The position numbers and the translations under genes are program-made. The notes below the pieces were generated by a model. It was not told the DNA's origin and did no database searches. It saw only the letters and a program-made list of their open reading frames with translations. A stretch of 64,000 nucleotides of DNA from Catalinimonas niigatensis (GTDB lineage: Bacteria > Bacteroidota > Bacteroidia > Cytophagales > Cyclobacteriaceae), in assembly GCF_030506285.1 (NCBI RefSeq), contig NZ_CP119422.1, positions 5,071,501 through 5,135,500 of the forward strand. Direction: 5' to 3'. Every line of letters begins with the position of its first letter. Position 1 is the first letter of the stretch. Positions 17,498 through 25,496 of this stretch are shown here, one piece after another.

Positions 17498-18574
17498 ATG
17501 AATCTACCTCAACAAATGGATGCCCTCGTGCTTCAGGGCGTTAGAGATTTTGCCATAGAGCGTGTACAGGTTCCCGTGCCCGATGGTGACGAGGTCATCT
17601 GCAAAGTGGATACTACCTATATCTGTGGTACCGACCCTCATATTATCGCCGGAGATTTTCCCGGATTCTGGCCTACCGCCTTTCCGTTTATCCCGGGACA
17701 TGAATGGTCGGGAACGATTGTGCATTCTGGTGCTAAGGCAGCGCAGTTGGGATGGCATGAAGGTGATCGTGTCTGTGGAATATCCCATTGTGGCTGTGGT
17801 TATTGCAAGATGTGTATGAAAGGGAGATACAACATCTGTCTCAATTACGGACACGAAGAACGTGGGCACCGGCAATACGGACACTATACACCGGGGGCTT
17901 ATGCCCAGTATATGCGCACTTCCATCAAGAGTATTTTTAAAGTTCCGGATGAGATGTCGCTGGAATATGCAGCCTGTGTGGACCCGCTAAGCATTGCGCT
18001 CTATACGGTGAAACGCTCCCGTATGGAACCAGGAGATGATATCCTTATCCTGGGCACAGGGCCTCAGGGGCTGATGGCAGTACTATGTGCCAAAGCCTTA
18101 GGTGCCGGTCGTATTTTTGCTGCCGGAAGTGGCGAGCGGCTAAAGAAAGCCGAAGAACTGGGCGCTATACCCATCAATTACCGTAAAGAAGATATTGTGG
18201 AAAAAGTCAAAGACCTTACCCATGGTAGAGGAATCCCTGCGGTACTGGAATGTGCAGGCACCGCCCAGTCCATTCAGCAGGCCTGTTTGGCAGTGGCTAA
18301 GGGAGGCGTGGTTTCGGTAATCGGTATCCCGCATTCGGACCCTTCACTTCCGCTCAAGCGGATGGTGCTGGATGAAGTGGAACTGGTAGGAAACAGGGCA
18401 AATCCCAATACCGCTCAGGAAACGATAGATTTGCTTCTCAATGGACGTATTGACTTACAACCTTTGATGACTCATCGCTTTGCGCTAAAAGAGTTTAAAA
18501 CAGCCCTGGATACCTTCGAGCAAAGAAAAGAGGGTGCCATTAAGGTGGCTACCAAGCCCAATGGAATGGACTGA
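17498..18574 (+). CDS. Zinc-dependent medium-chain alcohol/polyol dehydrogenase
   Basis: 358 residues of the MDR superfamily. The catalytic zinc site is visible: Cys43 (CGTDPH) and His68-Glu69 (GHEW). The structural zinc lobe has Cys100, Cys103, Cys106 and Cys114. The Rossmann loop LGTGPQGLM (about 186-194) binds NAD(P). It resembles threonine, sorbitol and butanediol dehydrogenases. It should oxidise a secondary alcohol of a sugar or polyol in the cytoplasm. The cyclase gene lies 13 bp before it and the SDR 35 bp after it. Substrate specificity is not readable from the sequence. Confidence 0.9.
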   Translation: MNLPQQMDALVLQGVRDFAIERVQVPVPDGDEVICKVDTTYICGTDPHIIAGDFPGFWPTAFPFIPGHEWSGTIVHSGAKAAQLGWHEGDRVCGISHCGCGYCKMCMKGRYNICLNYGHEERGHRQYGHYTPGAYAQYMRTSIKSIFKVPDEMSLEYAACVDPLSIALYTVKRSRMEPGDDILILGTGPQGLMAVLCAKALGAGRIFAAGSGERLKKAEELGAIPINYRKEDIVEKVKDLTHGRGIPAVLECAGTAQSIQQACLAVAKGGVVSVIGIPHSDPSLPLKRMVLDEVELVGNRANPNTAQETIDLLLNGRIDLQPLMTHRFALKEFKTALDTFEQRKEGAIKVATKPNGMD

Positions 18575-18609
18575 ACTTAACAAATTAATTCAATATAAAA
18601 ACATTCAAG

Positions 18610-19365
18610 ATGAGTGATAAAGTAATGATTGTTAGCGGTGGCGCCTCCGGACTCGGTTTGGCCGCAGCTATTAAATTTGCCAAAAACGGCTACAACATTG
18701 TGCTTATAGACATTGATGAAGAGAAAGGGAAGAAAGCAGCGCAAAAAATCAAGGATCTGGGAAAAGATGCTGTCTTCTGTCTCTGTGATATTTCCAATCA
18801 GGAACAAGTACAGCAGGCCGCCCGGGTGACGAAGGAACGCTTTGGAAGAGCAGATGTGCTGATCAATAATGCCGGACTGGAAGTTCGCGGAAGCATCATG
18901 CAGTGCAAAGAAGAGGAATGGGAAAGGTTATACAATATCAACCTAAAAGGAATCTATTATATGGCGAACGCTTTTGTGCCAATGATGATCGCACAAAAAA
19001 GCGGTGCAGTAATCAATACCGGATCTATTCTCGGCTATCGGGCGGTGGGTGAGCGTGCCGCATATGCCTCTTCCAAAGGTGCCATTGATACCCTAACGCG
19101 CAGCATGGCTTTTGATCTGGCCGAAAATAATATCCGCGTCAACTGTGTGGCACCCGGTGCGATTGACACTCCTTTATTAAGAGGATCAATCAACGATTCC
19201 CCCGACCCAGCAGAAACCGAGCGTTTTCTTGGTGCAAAGAGTGTCTTAAATCGCTTGGGTACTTCTGAGGAAGTAGCGAATGTCATGTATTTCCTGGCAT
19301 CGGATGAGGCTTCATTTGTAACCGGCGCCACCTATTTTGTGGACGGCGGCTGGTCTATACTATAG
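18610..19365 (+). CDS. Short-chain dehydrogenase/reductase
   Basis: 251 residues of classical SDR type. The nucleotide loop GGASGLG is at residues 10-16, the NNAG motif near 84-87, the catalytic Ser in NTGSILGYR, and the Tyr/Lys pair in YASSK. The acidic LIDID after strand 2 favours NAD(H). The C-terminal GATYFVDGGW is typical. With the zinc dehydrogenase it gives the operon two alcohol oxidation steps, perhaps on neighbouring hydroxyls. The transketolase frame starts 21 bp downstream. Confidence 0.92.
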   Translation: MSDKVMIVSGGASGLGLAAAIKFAKNGYNIVLIDIDEEKGKKAAQKIKDLGKDAVFCLCDISNQEQVQQAARVTKERFGRADVLINNAGLEVRGSIMQCKEEEWERLYNINLKGIYYMANAFVPMMIAQKSGAVINTGSILGYRAVGERAAYASSKGAIDTLTRSMAFDLAENNIRVNCVAPGAIDTPLLRGSINDSPDPAETERFLGAKSVLNRLGTSEEVANVMYFLASDEASFVTGATYFVDGGWSIL

Positions 19366-19386
19366 TCTGAATGGCAGAGTGACTAT

Positions 19387-21531
19387 TTGATTGTACAGTC
19401 CTATGCATCAATATTTAAGTATTCATCTAAACGATACATAACCTTGGTTTATTTAGAAGATAAAAAGTCTTTAATCACAAAAGGAATCACGCAACTGCTT
19501 GAGATCAAAGACATCGACATTCGCTTACTCAGCCTTTATCAATGTCGTCATGCGGTAGACCATGCGATACATGTTGGTGGAGCCTTTTCAGCAACCATTC
19601 CTATGGTCAGTCTTTTTTATGGAGGAATCATTGATGTCAACATAGAGCAGCCTACCGCTACGGATCAGGATATGTTTGTGTTAAGCAAAGGACACGCTGT
19701 GGCTACCCTGGCCTCTATATATGCAGACTTAGGCTATTTTGATAAATCCATCCTGGAAAACTCCCGCTCCATCTCGAGTGTGCTCAACGGACATCCCGGC
19801 CCACTTCTTCCCGGTGTACATGTGGCTACAGGCCCTATGGGGCAAGGCATGGGAGTAGCACAAGGCTTTGCCATTGCTGGTCAGAAAAATCCCGGATTTG
19901 ATGTTTATGCCATGACGGGTGATGGTGAATTACAGGAAGGCTCAATCTGGGAAGCTGTTATGTTTGCGGGTTATAAACGTTTGGAGAACCTGTGTATCAT
20001 GGTAGACAACAATGAGGGTCAACTGGATAATGTGAGCAGTTTACATTTTCCCTATCATGGTTTGGGGATCAGTTTTGCCAGCTTCGGTTGGCGGGTCATG
20101 GAAGTAGATGCTACCCAGTATCATTCGGTGTATGGAGCTTTATCCGAATTTAAATATGGCAAGAGAGCCGGAAGACCCACTGTTATCATCTGCAAAGCGA
20201 CCAAAGGACAGGGAGGTTTCTCAACTTTTATGAACAACCACAAGACTTCCATCACGCCTGAAATGCTGGATCAGGAAACGGAACGACAGGAACAATTGCG
20301 AGCAAGACGGGAAGAAGCATTTTGCAGATTTTTCAACACGCTGGCGGCCGATGAAATGCATAAGGAAACTGTAAACTTACTTCGTCATCATGCATCCGGG
20401 ATGGAGTTTGACATGAAGTTTGAAAATGATCAGGCCATGCATGTCATGAGTAAGTCAGCACCCGTGAAAATTCAAAAGGCTGCGGTCAGAAATAAGAAAA
20501 TCAATTACGTCCCTGACGCATTGCCAAAACTAGAGAAAGGGAAGACGTATGCCGCTCACAAAGTGATAGAAGCCGCCATGCATGTTTTTGCACGGGACGA
20601 ACGTATTGTTTCGGTAGATTCGGATTTAGCTTCTACCAGCGGTCTTCAGGCAGGCGTAGGTTTTGTGGATAAGTCCCGGGCATTGAATGCCGGAGTGGCA
20701 GAGGCCAACATGATGCTGATAGGAGAGGCATTCGGAATCCTGGGGGCCAATGTATGGATCAGCACTTTTTGTCCTTTTTATGACTGGAAAGTGCTTAGAA
20801 GAATTGCAGTAGGGCATCAGGAACGTCTGGAAGTGATCGCTGATCATGGCTGGCTATCAGAAGGACATGACATAGACCTGACCATGGTCGCTACGGCGGC
20901 CGATCTGGAGACCCAGTCCAACGGAGCAACTCATATGGGAAATGATGATGCTTTGCTCCTCAATGAGGCTGCCCACATCAAGATCATCAATGTCTCCTGT
21001 CCTCAGCAATTGTTGGCTGTGATGAAATGGATTGCAGAGGGCAACAAAGGTCTGGTGTATCTGCGCATCTTAAGGGCACCGGCCTCAGTTATTTATGAGT
21101 CTGATTTTACATTTGAATTTGGTAAAGCATATCAGGTAAAGCATACTAAAGCCTCCCAGGCATCCATTGTAAGCAGTGGGCGTGGTGTATATGAAGCATT
21201 AGAAGCAGCAGATATCCTGGAAAAGAAAGGTATTTCGGTTAATGTAATTGATATGCCCTCTGTGGATGACCGCATGATTTTGGACTTGTACCAAAGTGGA
21301 AAAGCTGTTTTTATTGCCGAGCAAAACAATGGTTATTTATGGACCAATTTCAGAAAGGCATTATTTGCCCAACTGCCTTCTATAGATGTACAAAAGTTGA
21401 TCCCGATCAACACAGTGGGACAGGGAGGTCTGCATTATATTCATTCAGGCACCTATGCGGAACTGGCGGCCCATTATGGATTGGATGCAAAGCATCTGAG
21501 TGAAAAAATACTAAAAACCTTGAATACATAA
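19387..21531 (+). CDS. Single-chain transketolase-like ThDP enzyme
   Basis: Up to 714 residues carrying both transketolase halves. The N-terminal half has the substrate/ThDP region SKGHAVATLASIYADLGYF and the ThDP motif GDGELQEGS with a closing NN about 30 residues later. The C-terminal pyrimidine-binding half holds DSDLASTSG, GVAEANMMLIGEAFG and the final transketolase C domain. Many bacterial pathway-specific homologues are two separate subunits; here they are joined by a linker near residues 320-390. No ATG lies before the conserved core: the options are TTG at 19387 or TTG at 19444, so the exact start is uncertain. It would transfer or remove a two-carbon ketol unit. The cupin starts 3 bp after its stop. 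Confidence 0.88.
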   Translation: MIVQSYASIFKYSSKRYITLVYLEDKKSLITKGITQLLEIKDIDIRLLSLYQCRHAVDHAIHVGGAFSATIPMVSLFYGGIIDVNIEQPTATDQDMFVLSKGHAVATLASIYADLGYFDKSILENSRSISSVLNGHPGPLLPGVHVATGPMGQGMGVAQGFAIAGQKNPGFDVYAMTGDGELQEGSIWEAVMFAGYKRLENLCIMVDNNEGQLDNVSSLHFPYHGLGISFASFGWRVMEVDATQYHSVYGALSEFKYGKRAGRPTVIICKATKGQGGFSTFMNNHKTSITPEMLDQETERQEQLRARREEAFCRFFNTLAADEMHKETVNLLRHHASGMEFDMKFENDQAMHVMSKSAPVKIQKAAVRNKKINYVPDALPKLEKGKTYAAHKVIEAAMHVFARDERIVSVDSDLASTSGLQAGVGFVDKSRALNAGVAEANMMLIGEAFGILGANVWISTFCPFYDWKVLRRIAVGHQERLEVIADHGWLSEGHDIDLTMVATAADLETQSNGATHMGNDDALLLNEAAHIKIINVSCPQQLLAVMKWIAEGNKGLVYLRILRAPASVIYESDFTFEFGKAYQVKHTKASQASIVSSGRGVYEALEAADILEKKGISVNVIDMPSVDDRMILDLYQSGKAVFIAEQNNGYLWTNFRKALFAQLPSIDVQKLIPINTVGQGGLHYIHSGTYAELAAHYGLDAKHLSEKILKTLNT

Positions 21532-21534
21532 ATT

Positions 21535-21915
21535 ATGAAGATCATACACGAAAACGATGTGCCCGAAGTGAAACATCCGGGCAGGTTTATGCGCTGGCTG
21601 GCCAATGAAGATTCATTGCATGCCAATAATCTATCGGTTTGTGTCATCCGGGTGATGCCTGGGGAAACTGTACGGCCTGCGCATTCGCATCCTAAAAGCG
21701 AAGAATTGATTTATATCATTACTGGTAGCGGTAAGGTGATGATAGAAAAGGAAGTGGGAGAAGTCAGGGCCGGATCAGCCATACTGTTTGAACAGGGAAA
21801 AATCCATATGTTAAAAAATACAGGAAAGACTGAGATGAAGGTCATTTGTTTCTTTGCCCCGGCCACCAGCCTGGATAATTATAAGACATTTGAGGATATC
21901 GTATTTCCTGAATAA
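21535..21915 (+). CDS. Small cupin-domain protein
   Basis: 126 residues forming a single cupin barrel. Metal-binding pattern: RPAHSHPKSEELIYIITGSG (residues 43-62) supplies two His and a Glu, and FEQGKIHMLKN supplies the later His. This matches the two cupin motifs and suggests a bound metal. Such stand-alone cupins act as sugar isomerases or epimerases, dioxygenases, or ligand sensors. As last gene of the operon, 3 bp after the transketolase stop, it is clearly co-transcribed. Isomerisation of a keto-sugar intermediate is a reasonable guess only. Confidence 0.88.
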   Translation: MKIIHENDVPEVKHPGRFMRWLANEDSLHANNLSVCVIRVMPGETVRPAHSHPKSEELIYIITGSGKVMIEKEVGEVRAGSAILFEQGKIHMLKNTGKTEMKVICFFAPATSLDNYKTFEDIVFPE

Positions 21916-22030
21916 GAAGATAGTCCGGCATGAAATAATTTATTGCCTAAGCTGATGCAGCCAGTAAGGAAGTGCAGTAACCATCTGTCTGACTAGTGTC
22001 TTAACGTTTGAGGTATGTGAAATACTGAGC

Positions 22031-22055
22031 GTTCGGATATTATTCCGGACTTTTT
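22031..22055 (+). terminator. Intrinsic terminator of the catabolic operon
   Basis: GTTCGGA (22031-22037) pairs with TCCGGAC (22044-22050) with one G-T pair around a 6-base loop. TTTTT (22051-22055) follows on the plus strand. The T-tract touches the stop codon of the convergent sigma-factor gene at 22054. Confidence 0.8.
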
Positions 22056-22680
22056 ATCTGAAAAATTTCCGAAGATGACTCAGGCCTCGGTACATCAGTC
22101 TGCGGGCAGAGGAGACATGAGTGAAATTGAGTATCTCAGCAATTTGTAAATAACTCAAGCCCTCATAGTAAAAATAATAAATAGCCTCTCTTTCTTTGCT
22201 GTTTAAACCTTTGAGGGCTTTGTTCAATTTCTCAAGCTGTTCGCTTTCTATCTGACGGTTGATATAAATAGACTCACTGGATAACTCTACAGGAAACTGT
22301 GTAAAGGCAAAAGATTCATTCCATTGAGATTCACGGCTGTACTTTTTATGATAATCAATGACTCTCCTCCTGAATGCTTTGAACAAATACATTTTAATAG
22401 AGTCAGTTTCTCCAAATCCCTCTCTGTTTTTTCTTAAGTAAATAAAAAAATCCTGCAGACAGTCTTTAACCAACTCATTGTCCGGTGAAAACTGACAACC
22501 ATAAGTATAAAGGATGTTGGCATTTTCTTTATAGATAGTGATAAAAGCCGATTCATCACCTTTTTTAAAAGCCTCCCAAAGCGACCAGTCCGAAAATGTG
22601 CGATGTTCTGGGCTATTTGCTGCCTCAGAATTTCCAGAGGTAGATGGCCGTTGGGTAGAAAGTTTACTTTCTATTAACAT
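22054..22680 (-). CDS. ECF-type RNA polymerase sigma factor
   Basis: 208 residues. An unstructured Ser/Thr-rich leader of about 30 residues precedes region 2 (DESAFITIYKENANILYTYG ... VKDCLQDFFIYLRKN). Region 4 is near the end (LNSKEREAIYYFYYEGLSYLQIAEIL, then the recognition helix VSSARRLMYRGL). It should direct polymerase to a small set of promoters under control of a FecR-type anti-sigma. The nearest FecR is at 28105 on the other strand, with an STN-type SusC after it, so this sigma is probably that set's partner although it is not adjacent. It lies divergent from the first PQQ dehydrogenase. Confidence 0.9.
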   Translation of the reverse strand: MLIESKLSTQRPSTSGNSEAANSPEHRTFSDWSLWEAFKKGDESAFITIYKENANILYTYGCQFSPDNELVKDCLQDFFIYLRKNREGFGETDSIKMYLFKAFRRRVIDYHKKYSRESQWNESFAFTQFPVELSSESIYINRQIESEQLEKLNKALKGLNSKEREAIYYFYYEGLSYLQIAEILNFTHVSSARRLMYRGLSHLRKFFR

Positions 22681-23044
22681 GTTAAGTTGGGTGTGATTGA
22701 ATATGATCCTATATTATTAATTTTTTATTAAAACTAAAAGAAAATACAATTTTATTAAAACGGATAGAAAAGATGAAATCTTTGTTTAAAATTGATAGGG
22801 AAAGTTAAATATGTGTTTTTAACGAATAGTATTTTTTTTTGTAAATGTTAAGTCGCCCTTTTCTGAAATATATTTCTTTTTTTTCTTCCCTGCCGGTATC
22901 ATCCCGCTAATTTTCTCCTTATATCAATAGAAAGCACTACATACTAATCAGGTTAAGCTAGTCTCAAGATTGTTCCCCACAAGACAAGGACTTCAGCTTG
23001 GTAGTGCGCATGATAAATTATAAAAAGTCAAATCTTATTTAGCA
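22681..23044. other. Divergent promoter region
   Basis: About 360 bp between the minus-strand sigma gene and the plus-strand PQQ dehydrogenase. The left half is very AT-rich with runs of A and T. No gene and no clear operator were found. Confidence 0.45.
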
Positions 23045-25396
23045 ATGCAAAGAAGAGAAGAAGTGTTGAGTGCGAGTATCTGTAATATTTCGTATCTGCT
23101 GTTATTATCGGTGTTGGTACTATCAGGCTGTGATGCACTATCGGGAGAAAGGGGATCAGCGTATTCTGTAACTGAATCATCACCCAGTCCTCAACATGTT
23201 CAGTGGCAGGACTATGGGGGAGGATCAGACCAGTCCAAATACGTAGCGCTGGATCAGATTACTAAGTCAAATGTAGGGGAATTAGAGATAGCCTGGAGTT
23301 ATAGCACAGGTGATGAGCAGGGCTATCAGTTTAACCCTTTGATCGTAGACAGCGTGATGTATGTACTGGCCAAAAACAATTCCCTGGTAGCCCTGGATGC
23401 CAGGACAGGAGAAGAGCTATGGATACATGCTAACTTACAGGGCATGGCCAGAAGAGGCATTAACTACTGGGAGAGTGCAGACAGAGAGGACCGTCGGTTG
23501 CTATTCCAGATGAACAATTATTTACAGGCCATAGATGCCAATACCGGTCAATCTATTTTGAGCTTTGGAGATAGCGGTTTGGTAGACCTTCGGGAAGGTT
23601 TGGGCAGAGACCCCAAGAGCATTACAAGAGCCCAGTCAGGTACACCGGGAAAGATATTTGAGAACCTGTTGCTGTTGGGTTCTTCTACAGGAGAGGGCTA
23701 TGTGTCCAGTCCGGGATATTTGCGGGCATATGATGTAGAGAGTGGAGCTTTGGTATGGACCTTTCACACGATACCCCAGCCGGGAGAGTATGGGTATGAG
23801 ACCTGGCCCAAGGATGCGTATCAATATGCAGGAGGGGTGAATACCTGGGGAGAGATCAGTGTGGATGAGGCCAGAGGGATTGCTTACTATCCACTAGGTT
23901 CACCGACCTATGATTACTATGGAGCAGACCGGATAGGGAGCAATCTGTATGGGAATTGTATATTGGCGTTGGATGCGCGTACAGGAGAGCGGAAGTGGCA
24001 TTATCAGTTGGTACATCATGATCTGTGGGATTATGACCTGACGGCAGCGCCACAGTTGGTGAGAGTAGCTCATGAGGGAGAGGAGATAGATGCGGTAGCT
24101 GTGGCGAGCAAGCATGGTTTTCTGTTTGCTTTTGACAGAGAGAGTGGAGAGCCCTTGTGGCCGATAGAGGAGCGGGAGGTGCCGGGCAGTGAGGTACCGG
24201 GAGAAGAAGCCTGGCCTACGCAACCCTTTCCCACAGTGCTGCCGCCTTTTGCAAGGCAGAACATGACCTCAAAAGACATTACTCCTTTCTTTCTTTCTGA
24301 TGAAGAGCGGGCTGAATGGGTAGCAAAAATTGATAGTATGCAAACGGGTTTGTTTACACCACTTTCGCATACGAAGGCTTCGGTGGCATTACCGGGAGCA
24401 GTGGGTGGTGCGAACTGGGGCAATACGGCTTCCAATCCCAAGAAAGGAATGGTATATGTGATGAGCATAGACTGGCCCTCGTTTTACGGAATCATGGAAA
24501 AACGTGAAGTTGCTGACGAAACAGAAGTAGCCCAAAACAGTCTAGCCGAAGGAGGTCAGGACATTTACACCAAAAACTGCATGGCCTGCCACGGAAAAGA
24601 GAAGGAAGGTGCTGTAGGGCCCTCGCTTCTTCATATGAAAGAGCAATATAACTTTGGAGAATTTCAGCAATTGATGATAGGAGGTAGGGGAGAAATGCCG
24701 GCCTTCCCTCATCTGAATGAAGGCGCATTGAACAGGCTGTACACCTATCTTACTGGTGGGGATGTTAGTCCAGCCAAGCCTAATGAAGTAAGCTTGCCCA
24801 ATGGTCCCGTAGTAGCCTCTGGAGGTGCTCAGGCAGAGCGACAAGCTAAAGAAAGAATGGAAATGTTCCGTAGTTTCCGAGCTGGTCAGAAATCATTTGG
24901 CCCCCCTTACCCTGATCATGTGGAGGCACCATCTGTACGGTATTTTATTCCGCCGGGATGGGGTTTGGGCCACCCTTATCTGATCAGCCCTCCCTGGTCT
25001 TCCATCACGGCTTACGATTTGAACAATGGAACCATCAAATGGAGCAAGCCCATTGGTCAGGATCGTGATGCAGCAGCAGAAGGTGGAGAAAATACAGGGG
25101 TGCCAAGGGCTCAACGAAACGGAATGATTGTGACATCCACCGGACTACTTTTCTCTACCGCAAAGGACGGTAAAGTGTATGCTTTTGATGCAGAGACTGG
25201 TGATGAACTATGGTCAGCGGACTTACCCAAAGGCACTGAAGGGATACCTGCCATGTACGAATCAGACGGACGTCAGTATTTGGTGGTTTGTGCCACAGTA
25301 GGCTTGAGGTGGGGCCGGGGAGATAATGAAAGCGAAACAGAAGAAGAGGATACAGGGCCGCAAGGAGCCTATGTGGTTTTTGCCCTGCCTCAGTAA
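23045..25396 (+). CDS. PQQ-dependent dehydrogenase with internal cytochrome c domain (copy 1)
   Basis: 783 residues. The lipoprotein signal ends LSGC (Cys29), placing the enzyme in the periplasm or on a membrane. The PQQ beta-propeller shows repeated W-type motifs such as VALDARTGEELW (115-126), LALDARTGERKW and the typical VHHDLWDYD (323-331). A cytochrome c domain with heme motif CMACH (Cys512, Cys515, His516) and a likely axial Met551 (GEMPAF) is inserted before the last blades, which end AFDAETGDELW near 714-724. It should oxidise an alcohol or sugar and pass electrons to the internal heme. Residues 10-90 are encoded by DNA identical to copy 2 at 34446. The substrate is not known. Confidence 0.9.
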   Translation: MQRREEVLSASICNISYLLLLSVLVLSGCDALSGERGSAYSVTESSPSPQHVQWQDYGGGSDQSKYVALDQITKSNVGELEIAWSYSTGDEQGYQFNPLIVDSVMYVLAKNNSLVALDARTGEELWIHANLQGMARRGINYWESADREDRRLLFQMNNYLQAIDANTGQSILSFGDSGLVDLREGLGRDPKSITRAQSGTPGKIFENLLLLGSSTGEGYVSSPGYLRAYDVESGALVWTFHTIPQPGEYGYETWPKDAYQYAGGVNTWGEISVDEARGIAYYPLGSPTYDYYGADRIGSNLYGNCILALDARTGERKWHYQLVHHDLWDYDLTAAPQLVRVAHEGEEIDAVAVASKHGFLFAFDRESGEPLWPIEEREVPGSEVPGEEAWPTQPFPTVLPPFARQNMTSKDITPFFLSDEERAEWVAKIDSMQTGLFTPLSHTKASVALPGAVGGANWGNTASNPKKGMVYVMSIDWPSFYGIMEKREVADETEVAQNSLAEGGQDIYTKNCMACHGKEKEGAVGPSLLHMKEQYNFGEFQQLMIGGRGEMPAFPHLNEGALNRLYTYLTGGDVSPAKPNEVSLPNGPVVASGGAQAERQAKERMEMFRSFRAGQKSFGPPYPDHVEAPSVRYFIPPGWGLGHPYLISPPWSSITAYDLNNGTIKWSKPIGQDRDAAAEGGENTGVPRAQRNGMIVTSTGLLFSTAKDGKVYAFDAETGDELWSADLPKGTEGIPAMYESDGRQYLVVCATVGLRWGRGDNESETEEEDTGPQGAYVVFALPQ
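23071..23316 (+). repeat. 246-bp exact repeat (copy 1) within PQQ dehydrogenase genes
   Basis: This stretch is identical base for base to 34472-34717, in the same orientation and 11,401 bp away. Identity begins abruptly after unlike first codons and stops at a G/T difference at 23317. Similarity then continues at a lower level to about 24240. It covers the lipoprotein signal and the first propeller blade. Confidence 0.9.
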
Positions 25397-25406
25397 AAAG
25401 GATGGT

Positions 25407-25438
25407 AATGTGAATCACATTTTCTAAAAAAATGTGAT
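25407..25438. promoter_or_regulatory. Palindrome and hairpin between PQQ dehydrogenase and heme protein
   Basis: AATGTGA-A-TCACATT (25407-25421) is a perfect 7+1+7 palindrome. The overlapping arms ATCACATTTT (25414-25423) and AAAATGTGAT (25429-25438) form a 10-bp hairpin with a 5-base loop, 17 bp after the stop codon. The TGTGA half-sites recall CRP/FNR-family operators. As a terminator it is weak because no T-tract follows. It could be an operator for the gene at 25497, an attenuator, or an mRNA 3' end. Confidence 0.45.
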
Positions 25439-25496
25439 CATAAAATCCTGAGAATAAAGTATTATACAGTTTAGTATATTTTATTAATTTTCAGCA

